64,000 nucleotides of DNA from Rufibacter roseus (GTDB lineage: Bacteria; Bacteroidota; Bacteroidia; Cytophagales; Hymenobacteraceae). The position numbers were made by a program, and so were the translations under genes. Under the pieces are notes generated by a model, which had not been told where the DNA came from, made no database searches, and saw only the letters and a list, made by a program, of their open reading frames with translations. This document shows, in pieces, positions 1 to 9,714 of this stretch (its first letter is position 1; every line of letters begins with the position of its first letter). The DNA is taken from assembly GCF_001647285.1 (NCBI RefSeq), contig NZ_LRML01000015.1:1-64000 (forward strand). The letters are read 5' to 3'.

Positions 1-65
1 TTTAGGAAATTTTACGAAAGTCAGCAAAAACAGACGTCGGATTTTATTTATGCTCTTTAGGAAGG

Positions 66-716
66 TCAATCAATCAGACCTTGCTGCAGTGCATATTTTA
101 TAAGGGTAGCCGTGTTTCTTGATTTCGTTTTTTCAATCAGGTGTTGGCGATGCGATTCAACGGTACGCTTGCTGGCAAAAATCTTGTCTGCTATCTCGGC
201 GTTGGTATAGCCCTCGGCAATTAGTTTCAGAACCTCCATTTCGCGTTTAGACAGCTCTGGCGAAGCAACCTGCCCATTGCCGTTGCCTGAGCCATCACCG
301 TTGTTGGTTCGGTTCAGCAGGTTTAAGGCTACTTCAGAACAGATATAGGGATTATTGTTGGCCACGGTTTTAACGGCATGCACCAGCTCTTCTTTTCCCG
401 CCGATTTTAGTACAAAGCCATGAGCGCCCGCGTCACGCACTTTTTGCACGTAACTGTTCTGGTTGAGCATGGTTAGAACCAGCACTTTAATATCAGGGTG
501 CTTTTTCTGCAGATGCTGCAGTGTCTCAAAACCGTCCATCACTGGCATGTTCAGGTCCAGCATGACTACATCTGGAGTGACTTGTTCCAGCAACTGCAGC
601 AGTTGCTGCCCATTTTCCGCTTCGCCAACAATCTGAATAGACCGCTCAGTTTTCAGCAATGATTTCAAACCATCTCTTATGATAGTGTGATCATCTACAA
701 GAATTAACTTTACCAT
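66..716 (-). CDS. NarL/LuxR-family response regulator
   Basis: Cytoplasmic two-component response regulator of 216 residues, the usual NarL length. The receiver domain (about 1-120) shows the acidic pair D8/D9, the phospho-acceptor D54 in LDLNMP, T82 and K104. A Gly/Asn-rich linker (about 136-150) joins it to a LuxR-type helix-turn-helix (about 152-212, LSKREMEVLKLIAEGYTNAEIA). It is on the same strand as, and downstream of, the HisKA_3-type PAS kinase at 1836-4910, the kinase class that normally pairs with NarL regulators, so the two probably form one phosphorelay; a plus-strand STAS gene lies between them. Target genes cannot be told from the sequence. Confidence 0.95.
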   Translation of the reverse strand: MVKLILVDDHTIIRDGLKSLLKTERSIQIVGEAENGQQLLQLLEQVTPDVVMLDLNMPVMDGFETLQHLQKKHPDIKVLVLTMLNQNSYVQKVRDAGAHGFVLKSAGKEELVHAVKTVANNNPYICSEVALNLLNRTNNGDGSGNGNGQVASPELSKREMEVLKLIAEGYTNAEIADKIFASKRTVESHRQHLIEKTKSRNTATLIKYALQQGLID

Positions 717-1234
717 GTATCTCCTGTCTCTTCGTTTTCATAAAATGTAACTGCCCTTCTAATTTGAAATAGTAAAGGTTTAGGCAATTTATAGATTTTT
801 CAGGTAATGATGCCGTCAGAACTTGCTCTGGTGGCACTTTTGCTAGGAAACCTACCAAATAGGGTATTTATACTTTACGTATAATTCAGTATTTGTGACA
901 TCAAAAAGGTAAAATACTTGTGGTAACTTTGTAATAGCAGTAGATGTGCACATAGCTAAGAATAGCAGTAGCCATGTGTGTATACAGTAGGGTAGGAATA
1001 ATAGCTGTACAATCTTCAGGATTTTATTCATCTTTACACAGCCATTGGTGTAGTTCTTATTCTCAACTTTAATGGTATATAGCAATATAAAAAGACGTTA
1101 AACTGGCTCTTTAGCCATTTAGTCTCTCTTTATATAATCACATTAAAGGTAGTAAAGAGCCTCTTTGAATTAAACCAGCCCAGAAGTAGAGTTGCATTAC
1201 TATAAATATTTTTTTACTTTACTAAAAAAAGTCC
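717..1234. other. AT-rich gap with doubtful small ORF
   Basis: This AT-rich stretch separates the divergent response regulator and STAS genes and must hold both promoters. A minus-strand frame (852-1031 from the inner ATG) would encode about 59 residues with one hydrophobic segment, starting MNKILKIVQLLFLPYC. It has no recognisable family and no clear ribosome-binding site, so I treat it as possible but unproven. Confidence 0.3.
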
Positions 1235-1570
1235 ATGAAGATTGTCATTGAAGAAGAGCCGCAGGCGTACATTCTGCGGCTTAGTGGGGAGTTGGATGCC
1301 TCTACTTGTTTAGAGCTGGATAGGGAGATAGAAATGGCTTTGTGCAAGCCCATAGAGCAACTATGGCTTGATTTTCAGGACTTGAAATACATTTCATCGG
1401 CTGGTTTAGGGGTTTTGATTTCCCACTTAGGAACATTTGAGGCCCGCCAGATCAACCTGGTTTTGTACGGAATGAGTGAGCAGGTAAGGAACGTTTTTGA
1501 GTTACTGGGCCTGCACGTCATCATGACCATAGTGCCCTCTAAACAAGACGCACCCTTGCAATTAAAATAA
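1235..1570 (+). CDS. STAS-domain protein (anti-sigma factor antagonist-like)
   Basis: Protein of 111 residues made of one STAS domain, the SpoIIAA/RsbV fold. The strand DFQDLKYISSAGLGVL carries the conserved serine (S55) that anti-sigma kinases phosphorylate in this family. It probably acts in the cytoplasm in partner switching, but no RsbW-type kinase or PP2C phosphatase lies nearby. It sits between the response regulator and the PAS kinase on the opposite strand, converging on the kinase gene. A related but frameshifted STAS gene occurs at 12770-13113. The start is preceded by an A/T-rich leader with TACTTTAC, close to a Bacteroidota -7 element. Confidence 0.9.
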   Translation: MKIVIEEEPQAYILRLSGELDASTCLELDREIEMALCKPIEQLWLDFQDLKYISSAGLGVLISHLGTFEARQINLVLYGMSEQVRNVFELLGLHVIMTIVPSKQDAPLQLK

Positions 1571-1689
1571 ACATTTGGTTAAATTTTACGCTGGCAACTC
1601 AAAAATTTCTTTTAATGGTGTTTTAAAACATCATTTCTTTGAATGGCTTTAGATGTAACATAGTAAAGCCCGCTTATACCAACCATACA

Positions 1690-1739
1690 AACAAGCAACA
1701 ACGCCAGTAGCCTATTAGCTGCTGGCGTTGTTGCTTGTT
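1690..1739. terminator. Strong hairpin, first of a tandem pair
   Basis: Perfect 18-bp arms AACAAGCAACAACGCCAG (1690-1707) and their complement (1722-1739); with a G-T wobble the stem grows to about 22 bp around the loop CTATTA. It lies between the convergent STAS and kinase genes, so it probably ends STAS transcription. Confidence 0.7.
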
Positions 1740-1766
1740 GCCTGACCAAATTGTATTTTGTGTAGC

Positions 1767-1826
1767 GGAACGGCCGCTGTTTTGGGCCTCTTTTTCTAAA
1801 GACAAGCCCAAAACAGCGGCCGTTCC
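1767..1826. repeat. Family A palindrome with extended outer arms
   Basis: Arms of 21 bp (1767-1787 and 1806-1826) are perfectly complementary. The inner GTTTTGGGC...GCCCAAAAC is the family A core. The outer GGAACGGCCGCT and its complement are found only at this copy. It lies 10 bp beyond the kinase stop codon, between convergent genes, and probably works as a bidirectional terminator. Confidence 0.8.
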
Positions 1827-1835
1827 TCCTTTAAT

Positions 1836-4800
1836 TTATTTGATAAGCTCTACTGTGATAATGGTGCCTTCACCTATTACAGAGTGTATGTGCATAGTTC
1901 CTTTCAAGAGCTTTGCCTGGTTCTTAATAGTAGCCAAGCCCATTCCCTTAGAGAGTACTTTGTCAGTTAATTTCATTCCCTTGCCATTGTCTTCTACCCG
2001 CACCATAATCTTTGGTCCTTTGTCAGTTACCTGCACCAGCGCTTCGGTGGCGTTGGCGTGCTTCATCACGTTGTTGAGCAGTTCCTGCACCATGCGGTAC
2101 AAATGAGTCTCTAACACATAATCAGTGGAAAGGTCAAAGCCGGTGACAACGCATTGTACGGTTAAGTATGGAGTGCTTAACCGTTGCGCCAGTTCTTTCA
2201 AGGCTGTTTTTAGCCCGAAGTCTTGCAGAGCCCTCGGTATGAGCTCATGGGCCAGGGAGCGGGTTTCTTTAATGGCATCTTCCAGAAAAGCAGAGATGCG
2301 GTGCAGCGGATCGCCGTTCTTGCCCTTGTAACTCGCCTCAAAGTTTTCTAAGTTTAGCTTAGCGGCGTACAGCAACTGGGCCAGGCTGTTGTGCAGGGCT
2401 TCGGCAATACGTTTACGCTCTTCTTCCTGAGCTGAGATAACGGCGTTGGCCACCGCTTTCTGTTTATCAAGCTTCGTCTTCGTCTCTTCTTTCTGACGCT
2501 TCTGTTGCAAGGTGACATCATGCAAAATAGCCAAGGCCCCAATCACTTCTTTTTCTGGATTGAAAAAGGGAACCAAATTAATTTCATATGATCGGTTATT
2601 GCCTAACACAGGAGATTGGTACGTGGTAATGCGTTCTCCATTCAACACTCTGGTAAGGTGGTGGCGTAAATAAGCCTGCTGCTCTTTCTGGAAAAGGGAG
2701 AGCAGCGGTTTACCCAGTACGTCCGCCTTTTTCTTGGCCATGATTTCTTCCATGGTTTTGTTCCAGGCGGTCACGTTCATGTCAGGGTCAAAGGCAAGAA
2801 TACCGTCAATGCTGTTTTCCAGAAGGTTTTCAGAGAATTCTTTCTCGGTCAGCAGCTTTTCCTGCATCTCTTTTAGCTCGGTCACGTCCAGGCCAAAGGC
2901 AATGCCCATGTTGCGTTGGGGGTCCAGGAACCCGAAGTTCTGGAAATGGACTCTTTTTCCCTGATAAGGGAAGTGGGCCGAGAAGCTCTTCACTTGCCCC
3001 TCCAGAATATCAGAAATATTATCTTTCAGGAACGGAAACAAATCAAATACATTTTTTCCGTTCAGCTCATGGTCTTGCAGGCCAAGGCTACGCAAGCCTT
3101 TGCCTCTTGCCTCTACATAGTAGCCGTTTTGGTCAATTAGGGCCAGCACCATGGGTATGTTTTGCAGAATCTGGTTCAGGAGCATGGTTTGCCGTTGGGC
3201 TTCCACCTCGGCCTGTTTCTGGTGGGTTACATCCAGGCAAAAACCAATGGCCTCGCCCGTTAACGATTCCTGGAACAGGTACACTTGTTTGTACACCTGC
3301 CGCCCTTCAATATCAAACTCGGCTAAGGTGTTTATTTTATTCCCCTCCAGCGCTTTAGTAATATGGCGCTCCAGTTCATTGTGCACGGGGGCAAAGGTTT
3401 GGCCAATCATCTGGTGCTCCTGCAGGCCCAGGGCTTTTAGGCCCGCGCCTCTTGACTCGCGCACGTGGCCGTCTTTGCCGAAGCGCCAGAGCGTAACGGG
3501 CAGGTTCTGCAGAATGGCCGTCACCGTCTCGTTCAGTTGCCGTATCTCGCGTTCGGCCCGCAGCTTTTCAGTGATATCTTGCGCCGTGCCTACCAGTTGG
3601 GTGGGTTTGCCCGAGGCCCCGCGCTTGAACACGGTTTCGCGGAAGTAGATATTGCGCCAGCTGCCGTCTTTGGCCAACACCCGCACATGAGACTCCAGAA
3701 ACACCCCGTCTTCTACTTCTTCAAAACGCTTTGGCCGGTCAAACAGCAGGTGGGCGTCTTCGGGGTGGTAGAGGGTGTCTAGTAAGTCGCGCGGGTGGTT
3801 TTTTATGTCGGCTTTGGAGTAACCCAGAAAGGCCAGAAAATCGCGGTTGTTGTAGATGTTGCGGTGCTGGAGCAGGTCTTCCACGTACAGGAAATCGGGC
3901 ATGGCCTCGGCCATTTTCTTTAGCAGCAACTGGCTTTCCTGCAGTTTCTCGTTGGCAATGCGTTGTTGGGTTACGTCTTCAAAAGTGAGCACGAAGCCGT
4001 CTTCCAGTTTTACCGCCACGCAGTTCAACCAAAAGTCCTGCTCTTCTTTTTTGAAATGCGCAGTGAAAGTGGCGGGCAAGCCGTTCTCCACCACCTGCAT
4101 AAACGTGGCTAAATGGCCTTCGGTCACGGTGCTGGGAAGTATGTCGGTCAGGCGGCTGCGGTGCAACTGCTCCAGCGTATGGTCCAGAAAAAGCTCGGCG
4201 GTACGGTTAAGCAAGAGCCACTCAAAATCAATGATGGTCCCCTCGCTGTTGCGCACGGCTTTAAACACCTGTATGGCATTGAGCGAGCTGTTGATGATGG
4301 CCGACAGCATGTTTTCTTTGTTAGAAAGCGCAATGTGGGCGGTTTTACGCTCGGTCACGTCTACAAAGGCAACGCGGCACTGGTCGGTATCATTCTCTCG
4401 CCGCAGCAATTGCCCTTCCAGCTGGGCATAAAAGACGGTGCCAATGTTGGTCAGTATCTGCAGCTCCACGGTTTGCACGGTCTCTGACAGCAATACTTTC
4501 CGGAAGAAGCCGTAATAGGCGTCAAGGCTGTCTGAATGAATGAACTGGCTGAAGCGGCGGGACTCCAGTTGCTCTCTTTTGGCGGAAAGCAACTGCATGC
4601 CTTTCTCATTGGCTTCTTCAATGATGCCATGCTCGTCTAGCGTCACATACCCGAAAGGGGAGTAGTGGTAGAGGTTCTGGTACTTGGCTTTGGTGACTTC
4701 CAGTTCCTGCGTGGCCTGTTGCAGCTGGTGGTTCTGCATTTCCAGCTCCACCTGGTGTATCTGTAGCTCCTGAATCAGCCGCCGTATCTCATGGTCGGGC

Positions 4801-4910
4801 ATGTTCTGCACATCTTCCATGCTAACGGGTTTCTGCAGTTTTTGCGCCTCTTGCCGCAGCAGCGAAAAGTCATGGGCCATGCCATGGCGGAAATTCTTTT
4901 CTTCACTCAT
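1836..4910 (-). CDS. Multi-PAS sensor histidine kinase (HisKA_3 type)
   Basis: Histidine kinase of 1024 residues without an obvious membrane segment. An N-terminal coiled stretch (about 40-75) is followed by a series of PAS/PAC units (about 80-800) recognisable by repeated motifs such as VTERK, TAQDITEKLRAER and LHDVTLQQKR. The dimerisation helix carries phospho-acceptor H840 in AEALHNSLAQLLY, the NarX/DegS-type H-box. The HATPase_c domain (about 935-1024) has the N-box ELLNNVMKHA and the G-box VEDNGKGM. It follows the CheB-CheR fusion by 51 bp on the same strand, so the two are probably co-transcribed. The likely partner is the regulator at 66-716. The signal sensed is unknown; PAS stacks commonly read redox state, light or small ligands. 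Confidence 0.93.
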   Translation of the reverse strand: MSEEKNFRHGMAHDFSLLRQEAQKLQKPVSMEDVQNMPDHEIRRLIQELQIHQVELEMQNHQLQQATQELEVTKAKYQNLYHYSPFGYVTLDEHGIIEEANEKGMQLLSAKREQLESRRFSQFIHSDSLDAYYGFFRKVLLSETVQTVELQILTNIGTVFYAQLEGQLLRRENDTDQCRVAFVDVTERKTAHIALSNKENMLSAIINSSLNAIQVFKAVRNSEGTIIDFEWLLLNRTAELFLDHTLEQLHRSRLTDILPSTVTEGHLATFMQVVENGLPATFTAHFKKEEQDFWLNCVAVKLEDGFVLTFEDVTQQRIANEKLQESQLLLKKMAEAMPDFLYVEDLLQHRNIYNNRDFLAFLGYSKADIKNHPRDLLDTLYHPEDAHLLFDRPKRFEEVEDGVFLESHVRVLAKDGSWRNIYFRETVFKRGASGKPTQLVGTAQDITEKLRAEREIRQLNETVTAILQNLPVTLWRFGKDGHVRESRGAGLKALGLQEHQMIGQTFAPVHNELERHITKALEGNKINTLAEFDIEGRQVYKQVYLFQESLTGEAIGFCLDVTHQKQAEVEAQRQTMLLNQILQNIPMVLALIDQNGYYVEARGKGLRSLGLQDHELNGKNVFDLFPFLKDNISDILEGQVKSFSAHFPYQGKRVHFQNFGFLDPQRNMGIAFGLDVTELKEMQEKLLTEKEFSENLLENSIDGILAFDPDMNVTAWNKTMEEIMAKKKADVLGKPLLSLFQKEQQAYLRHHLTRVLNGERITTYQSPVLGNNRSYEINLVPFFNPEKEVIGALAILHDVTLQQKRQKEETKTKLDKQKAVANAVISAQEEERKRIAEALHNSLAQLLYAAKLNLENFEASYKGKNGDPLHRISAFLEDAIKETRSLAHELIPRALQDFGLKTALKELAQRLSTPYLTVQCVVTGFDLSTDYVLETHLYRMVQELLNNVMKHANATEALVQVTDKGPKIMVRVEDNGKGMKLTDKVLSKGMGLATIKNQAKLLKGTMHIHSVIGEGTIITVELIK

Positions 4911-4961
4911 AGGAGAACGGGTTCAGGAATTTAAACAAGCTCTTGCAACAGCGGGAGGCGG

Positions 4962-7937
4962 CTACTTCTCAAAAACCTCCAGGGCCAACAATATTTTAAA
5001 GGGTTTGTTTTCGGTTTGCTCCACGCGGCGGGTGTTCAGAGTCATGCGGCGGTAGCCCAGTACCGGAAACTCGTGCTCCAGTTCTTCATTCTGAATTTCT
5101 ATGCCTTCCAGCAGCACCTTGTTCATGAGTTCTTTGAGCGGCGGAATGTCCCATTGGCCATTGCCCAAATGGTACAGCCACTGGCCTTTCAGTTGCTCTG
5201 GTATAAGTTGAAACGCCTGGGCAAAGGCATTGCTGGCGCACTCTACCCGCAGCTGCCCGTCTAGTACCACCAGCGGCTGCTGAATAATGTCTATGATGTT
5301 GGCGGCGTACAGGCTGGTGGCGGCTACGCTGGCCTCCAGGTTCTTGAAGGTGGTGATGTTGGTGAACGTGACCACCGCGCCGTCTATAAAGTTGTCGGCG
5401 GTGCGGTAGGGGAGCACGCGCATAGAATACCACTGCTGCCCGTCTACGGTTTGCAGGTGCACTTCTTTGCTGCGTAGCCGGTCCAGTACCTCGCGCACGT
5501 CTTCGGCAATGTGCTGGTACTTCAGGTTGGAAGCAATGTGCGTGATGGAACGGCCAATATCGGCCCGAATCAGGTTGAAGATCTGTGTGGCCTGCGGCGT
5601 GAAATTCCTAATGTTGAGCTCGTTGTCCAGAAAGATGGTGGCAATCTCGGTGCTGTCCAACAGGTTCTTCATGTCGTTGTTGGAATTGGTCAGCTCCTCG
5701 GTCTTGGTCTGGTATTGGAGATTGATGGTCATGAGCTCCTCGTTCAGAGACTGCATTTCCTCTTTGTTTGTCATAGACTCCTCGTTGGTGCTCTGCAGTT
5801 CTTCGTTTGCGCTCTGCAGCTCCTCATTGGTAGATTTTAGCTCTTCTAAAGAGGAGTTCATTTCTTCAATGGTGGTTTGTAGGCGCTGCTTAGTGTACTG
5901 CAGCTCTTTCTCCAGCTCGGCAATGCGCGCGTCTTTCTGTGAGGCGTCTTCGGTGGTGGCTTTGCCGCCCCGCTTGGCTTTGGGCTTTGGCTTGGGCATG
6001 TCTTCAAATACCACCATCAGCATGCCCTGTAGCTGGGCGGGCTCTTTGATAGGAGTCACCGTCAGCCGTATGAAATGGTCGCCGTGGTCGGTTTTTACCT
6101 GCAGGTTTTCTACCGTGGCTGGCTCATGCAGCACACTGGCCCGGTTCACCAGATTATTCAGCTCAAAGGTGAGGCCCTCGCGGGCCATGTCGAACACGTT
6201 GAGGTTGGCTTGGCCCTGGGCGGGCTCCAGATACTTGCCGGTGCGGCCATGTATGTAAAAAATATCGCCTTTGGGGTTGACGATGACCGAGGGCGGGGCA
6301 AAATAATGCAGCATGACGCGCTGTACCAACTGGCTCATGTTGCCCTCTCTTTTAACGTGATTGGTGGGTTCTGGGTGTGGTTTCACGGTTTCAAAGGAAG
6401 TAAAGTTGAACGGAAACTCTACCAGGCGCGCCAGGGGAACGGCGGTTTCATTGCGGCGGGAAATTTTCCATTTAGAGTCAAGGGTGGTAAACATTTCAGG
6501 GAAGCCGGAAATGGTTTCAGAGGAGCCCAAAAAAAGCAGCCCGTGGGGGTTGAGCGAGTAGTGGAACACCGGAAAAAGCTTCTTCTGCAAATCTGAGGAA
6601 AGGTAGATGAGCAGGTTGCGGCAGGTGAGCAGGTCAAGCTTGGTAAAGGGCGCGTCGCGGTTTATGTTGTGCACGGCAAACACTACCATATCGCGCAGCT
6701 CTTTCTTGACGTGGTAGTGGTTTTCTACTTTGGTGAAGTACCGGCGCAGGCGCTCCGGCGAAATATCACCTGATATATTATCCAAATAATAGGCGGCGCG
6801 GGCGCGGTCAATGGCCTCGGGATCAATGTCGGTGGCAAAAATCTGTATTTTCAGGTGCAGGTTCAGTTTGTCAATGCATTCCTGTAGCAGAATGGCAATG
6901 GAGAATGCTTCTTCGCCGGTTGAGCAGCCCGCCACCCACACCCGCACATAATCGCCGTCTTTTTTGGTTTTGAGCAGCTCAGGCAGGTATTTCTCCTGCA
7001 GCAGGTAAAACGCCTCGGGGTCTCTAAAGAACTTGGTCACGCCAATGAGCAGCTCCTTGAACAGCATTTCCACCTCCTGCGGATTTTCATGCAGCAGCTG
7101 TACGTATTCAGAAAATTGGGCAATCTGGTGACTGTTCATACGCCGCTCAATGCGCCGAAAAATGGTGTTGCGCTTGTACAGCGAAAAGTCATGCCCAGTC
7201 TTGTTGCGGATGAGCGTGAAAATCTTCTGCAGCATTTGGCTGGACTTGTGCGCCTCTACCACGTGATTGCCTTTGATAGGCGGCATGTTGGCGTAGGCCA
7301 CCAATTTCTCCGGCATGTTCTCCACGGGCAGCACGTGGTCTACAAACTCGGTTTTAATGGCGTTGCGGGGCATGGCATCAAAGCGGGCGGTGTGGGGGTC
7401 TTGCACCATCACCATGCCAAAGTTCTCCATAATCATTTTCACGCCCAGGGTACCGTCTGCGCCCATGCCCGAGAGCACAATGCCAATGGCGTGCTCGCGG
7501 CGGTTCACGGCCAGACTCTGGAAAAAGAAATCAATAGGCATGCGCTGGCCCTTGGGGTGCTCTGGGTCATGCAGCCGGAACAGGTTCCGCTCCAACGAGG
7601 TTTCTTTATTAGAGGGCACCACGTACACGTGGTCCGGCTCCACTTCCATGTTGTCCTGAATCTGCACCACGGGCAAGGAAGTATAGCGCTTGATTATTTC
7701 GGTCATCATGCCCTTGTGGGTGGGGTCAAGGTGCGGCACTACCACAAAGGCCATTCCGGTATTGGCTGGTAAATGCTGGAAAAACGTCTCAAACCCCTCT
7801 AAAGAGCCCGCCGAGCCACCCAAGCCCACTACCTGAAAATCAGTGTTGGGTTTGGTGGGGGGGATAATCTCTTTGGTAATTAAAAGACCGGGGTATTTGG
7901 CTGACGTGACTTTTTCGTCTGGTTCTGCATTCTCCAT
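4962..7937 (-). CDS. CheB-CheR-PAS fusion protein
   Basis: Protein of 991 residues joining both chemotaxis modification enzymes. The CheB methylesterase part (about 30-220) has the nucleophile motif GGSAGS, a histidine in PHLDPTHKG and an aspartate in SGMGADGT. The CheR methyltransferase part (about 235-500) begins TGHDFSLYKRNTIFRRIERR and has the SAM-binding VAGCSTGEEA and FATDIDPEAI. A glutamate-rich coiled coil with repeated NEELQS units (about 670-770) leads to two PAS domains. No receiver domain is present. The architecture is common in Bacteroidota and other environmental bacteria and is often found with PAS kinases rather than flagellar chemotaxis. No MCP, CheA or CheW is in the window, so its methylation target is unknown. 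It lies directly upstream of the PAS kinase. Confidence 0.93.
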   Translation of the reverse strand: MENAEPDEKVTSAKYPGLLITKEIIPPTKPNTDFQVVGLGGSAGSLEGFETFFQHLPANTGMAFVVVPHLDPTHKGMMTEIIKRYTSLPVVQIQDNMEVEPDHVYVVPSNKETSLERNLFRLHDPEHPKGQRMPIDFFFQSLAVNRREHAIGIVLSGMGADGTLGVKMIMENFGMVMVQDPHTARFDAMPRNAIKTEFVDHVLPVENMPEKLVAYANMPPIKGNHVVEAHKSSQMLQKIFTLIRNKTGHDFSLYKRNTIFRRIERRMNSHQIAQFSEYVQLLHENPQEVEMLFKELLIGVTKFFRDPEAFYLLQEKYLPELLKTKKDGDYVRVWVAGCSTGEEAFSIAILLQECIDKLNLHLKIQIFATDIDPEAIDRARAAYYLDNISGDISPERLRRYFTKVENHYHVKKELRDMVVFAVHNINRDAPFTKLDLLTCRNLLIYLSSDLQKKLFPVFHYSLNPHGLLFLGSSETISGFPEMFTTLDSKWKISRRNETAVPLARLVEFPFNFTSFETVKPHPEPTNHVKREGNMSQLVQRVMLHYFAPPSVIVNPKGDIFYIHGRTGKYLEPAQGQANLNVFDMAREGLTFELNNLVNRASVLHEPATVENLQVKTDHGDHFIRLTVTPIKEPAQLQGMLMVVFEDMPKPKPKAKRGGKATTEDASQKDARIAELEKELQYTKQRLQTTIEEMNSSLEELKSTNEELQSANEELQSTNEESMTNKEEMQSLNEELMTINLQYQTKTEELTNSNNDMKNLLDSTEIATIFLDNELNIRNFTPQATQIFNLIRADIGRSITHIASNLKYQHIAEDVREVLDRLRSKEVHLQTVDGQQWYSMRVLPYRTADNFIDGAVVTFTNITTFKNLEASVAATSLYAANIIDIIQQPLVVLDGQLRVECASNAFAQAFQLIPEQLKGQWLYHLGNGQWDIPPLKELMNKVLLEGIEIQNEELEHEFPVLGYRRMTLNTRRVEQTENKPFKILLALEVFEK

Positions 7938-8394
7938 AAAGGCTTTACGTAATAGAAGGGCTTCCGTCTTTGGGGTGACTACATTCAGGCCTGGAAATTG
8001 GTTAGTTTTCTGCCCTCCCAGAAAACTGTTTCCTCTCTTTTCCTGAACTCTACAAGGTACAAAAATTACCGCAGAAACTTGTTAAATCAGGCTCTTACGC
8101 CCGTAAGAATCCGCATAAATACGGTGGGGTAGGAGGTATAAATTGGTATTTAAGTGGGCATTAACCCTACCTGCCTAGTCACCTCAGAAAGAACACTGGT
8201 TCAAGCGCAAGAAGTGTTCATTTCCGGTGCTTTCGTGTACCATAGAAACTGTTTCAGAGCGGCAGTAGAGAATGACACAGTCTTGTTCAGGCTTGGCGGT
8301 TATGGCATCGCAACTGCCAAGGCATAAAAAGAAGGGTTCAGATGGACTGTGCCCGCCGTTTGCGCGTATTAATTCAAATACCAACCCAACCTGC

Positions 8395-9432
8395 ATGAAA
8401 CTTCCGCACCACGACATAATAGTGATAGGTACCTCGGCCGGCGGCATGGCCGTCCTCTGTGATTTGCTGGAAAAATTACCCGGCGATTTGCCAGCTTCTA
8501 TTTTTATTGTGCAACACCTGTCCCACGACTCCAACTCAGATATACTGGTAGAACGGCTGAGTAAAGTAACCGCCTTCAAATGCCAGGTGGCGCAGCACGA
8601 GCAAACCATTAAACAGGGCCACCTGTACTTTGTACCGCAAGACAAGCACCTGCTCCTGCAAAAGGGCAGGATGTTGGTGACCAAAGGCCCCCGCGAAAAC
8701 CTGTTCCGCCCCGCCATTGACCCGCTTTTCCGTTCGGCGGCGGCCGCGTACGGTCCCCGTGTGATTGGTATTGTGCTCACCGGCATGCTGCAAGACGGCA
8801 CCGTGGGCATGGAAATGATTAAGCGGAGCGGCGGTATTACCATGGTGCAGGCCCCCTCTGAAGCCGAATACCCCGACATGCCCCAGAGTGTGCTGAACGA
8901 GATAGAGGTAGACTACGTGGCCACCGTGGCCGAAATGGCCGATTTGCTGCCGGAGCTGGTTTTTGTGCCCGCCTCGGCCACCGCCGAAATTCCGGAGGAC
9001 ATTACTTATGAAGCCAGCATTGCCGAACGCTTGATGCTGGATTCCGGAAAAATTGAGGACACCGACCTGATGGGCCCGCGGTCGCCTTTTTCGTGCCCCA
9101 GTTGCGGCGGCGCGCTCTGGGAAGTAAACCAAGGGCACGTAAGACACTACCGCTGTCACGCCGGCCACGCCTTTACCCCTGAGGCCTACCTGAACGCCAA
9201 TGTGGAGTCTGTGGAAGAGACGCTATGGGTGGCCTTGCGCATGCTGGAAGAGCGCCGCACCATGCTCAGTGCCATGGCCGAGCAAGACCGCCGCAAAGGC
9301 CACGCCCACTGGTCAGAGGCGCAGGAAGACCGCGCGAACGAACTCAAAATCCACATTGCCCGCATACGCCACCTGCTGCTCTCTAACGCCAACGCCAAAC
9401 ACCGCCACGACGGCCAGAGCGAAAGTGCTTAG
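8395..9432 (+). CDS. Stand-alone CheB-type methylesterase with Cys/His tail
   Basis: Methylesterase domain without a receiver domain, 345 residues from the ATG at 8395. An upstream in-frame ATG at 8272 would add about 41 residues that do not look like the family, so I prefer 8395, which puts HHDIIVIGTSAGGM at the N terminus. The catalytic triad is visible: Ser in GTSAGG, His in VQHLSHDS and Asp in TGMLQDGT. The C-terminal part has CPSCGG and YRCHAGH, a probable zinc-binding motif seen in other stand-alone CheB proteins. It is divergent from the CheB-CheR fusion, so this locus has two methylesterase domains and no visible receptor. Confidence 0.92.
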   Translation: MKLPHHDIIVIGTSAGGMAVLCDLLEKLPGDLPASIFIVQHLSHDSNSDILVERLSKVTAFKCQVAQHEQTIKQGHLYFVPQDKHLLLQKGRMLVTKGPRENLFRPAIDPLFRSAAAAYGPRVIGIVLTGMLQDGTVGMEMIKRSGGITMVQAPSEAEYPDMPQSVLNEIEVDYVATVAEMADLLPELVFVPASATAEIPEDITYEASIAERLMLDSGKIEDTDLMGPRSPFSCPSCGGALWEVNQGHVRHYRCHAGHAFTPEAYLNANVESVEETLWVALRMLEERRTMLSAMAEQDRRKGHAHWSEAQEDRANELKIHIARIRHLLLSNANAKHRHDGQSESA

Positions 9433-9440
9433 GGAGTGGC

Positions 9441-9476
9441 GTTTTGGGTCTGTTTTTGGGAAATGGGGCCTAAAAC
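9441..9476. repeat. Family A palindrome
   Basis: GTTTTGGGTCTGTTTT pairs imperfectly with GGGGCCTAAAAC. It begins 9 bp after the cheB stop codon. Confidence 0.7.
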
Positions 9477-9714
9477 AGGAAAGGCTAAAAGCAGCCGCTT
9501 ATTTGCTTTTATAATCCGGATGTAGAAAGCACAGGAGAATCTCTCACACGCATGTTAGTTAATTCCTCCTATTGAAAGTAAGGGGTAACCTTTCCCAGTA
9601 GGTGAATTGGAAATCCGTTTCTTTCTAATGTTTTTATACCTAGTTTTTTCCGTAGAAATACAACCTCCTCTGAAAGACTCCGTTGAAATACATGCAGTTA
9701 AAAATTTGAAGGGA

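Noticed and set aside
8184-8879. 231-residue minus-strand frame opposite cheB
   Set aside because: Lies across the catalytic motifs of CheB and shows no recognisable domain.
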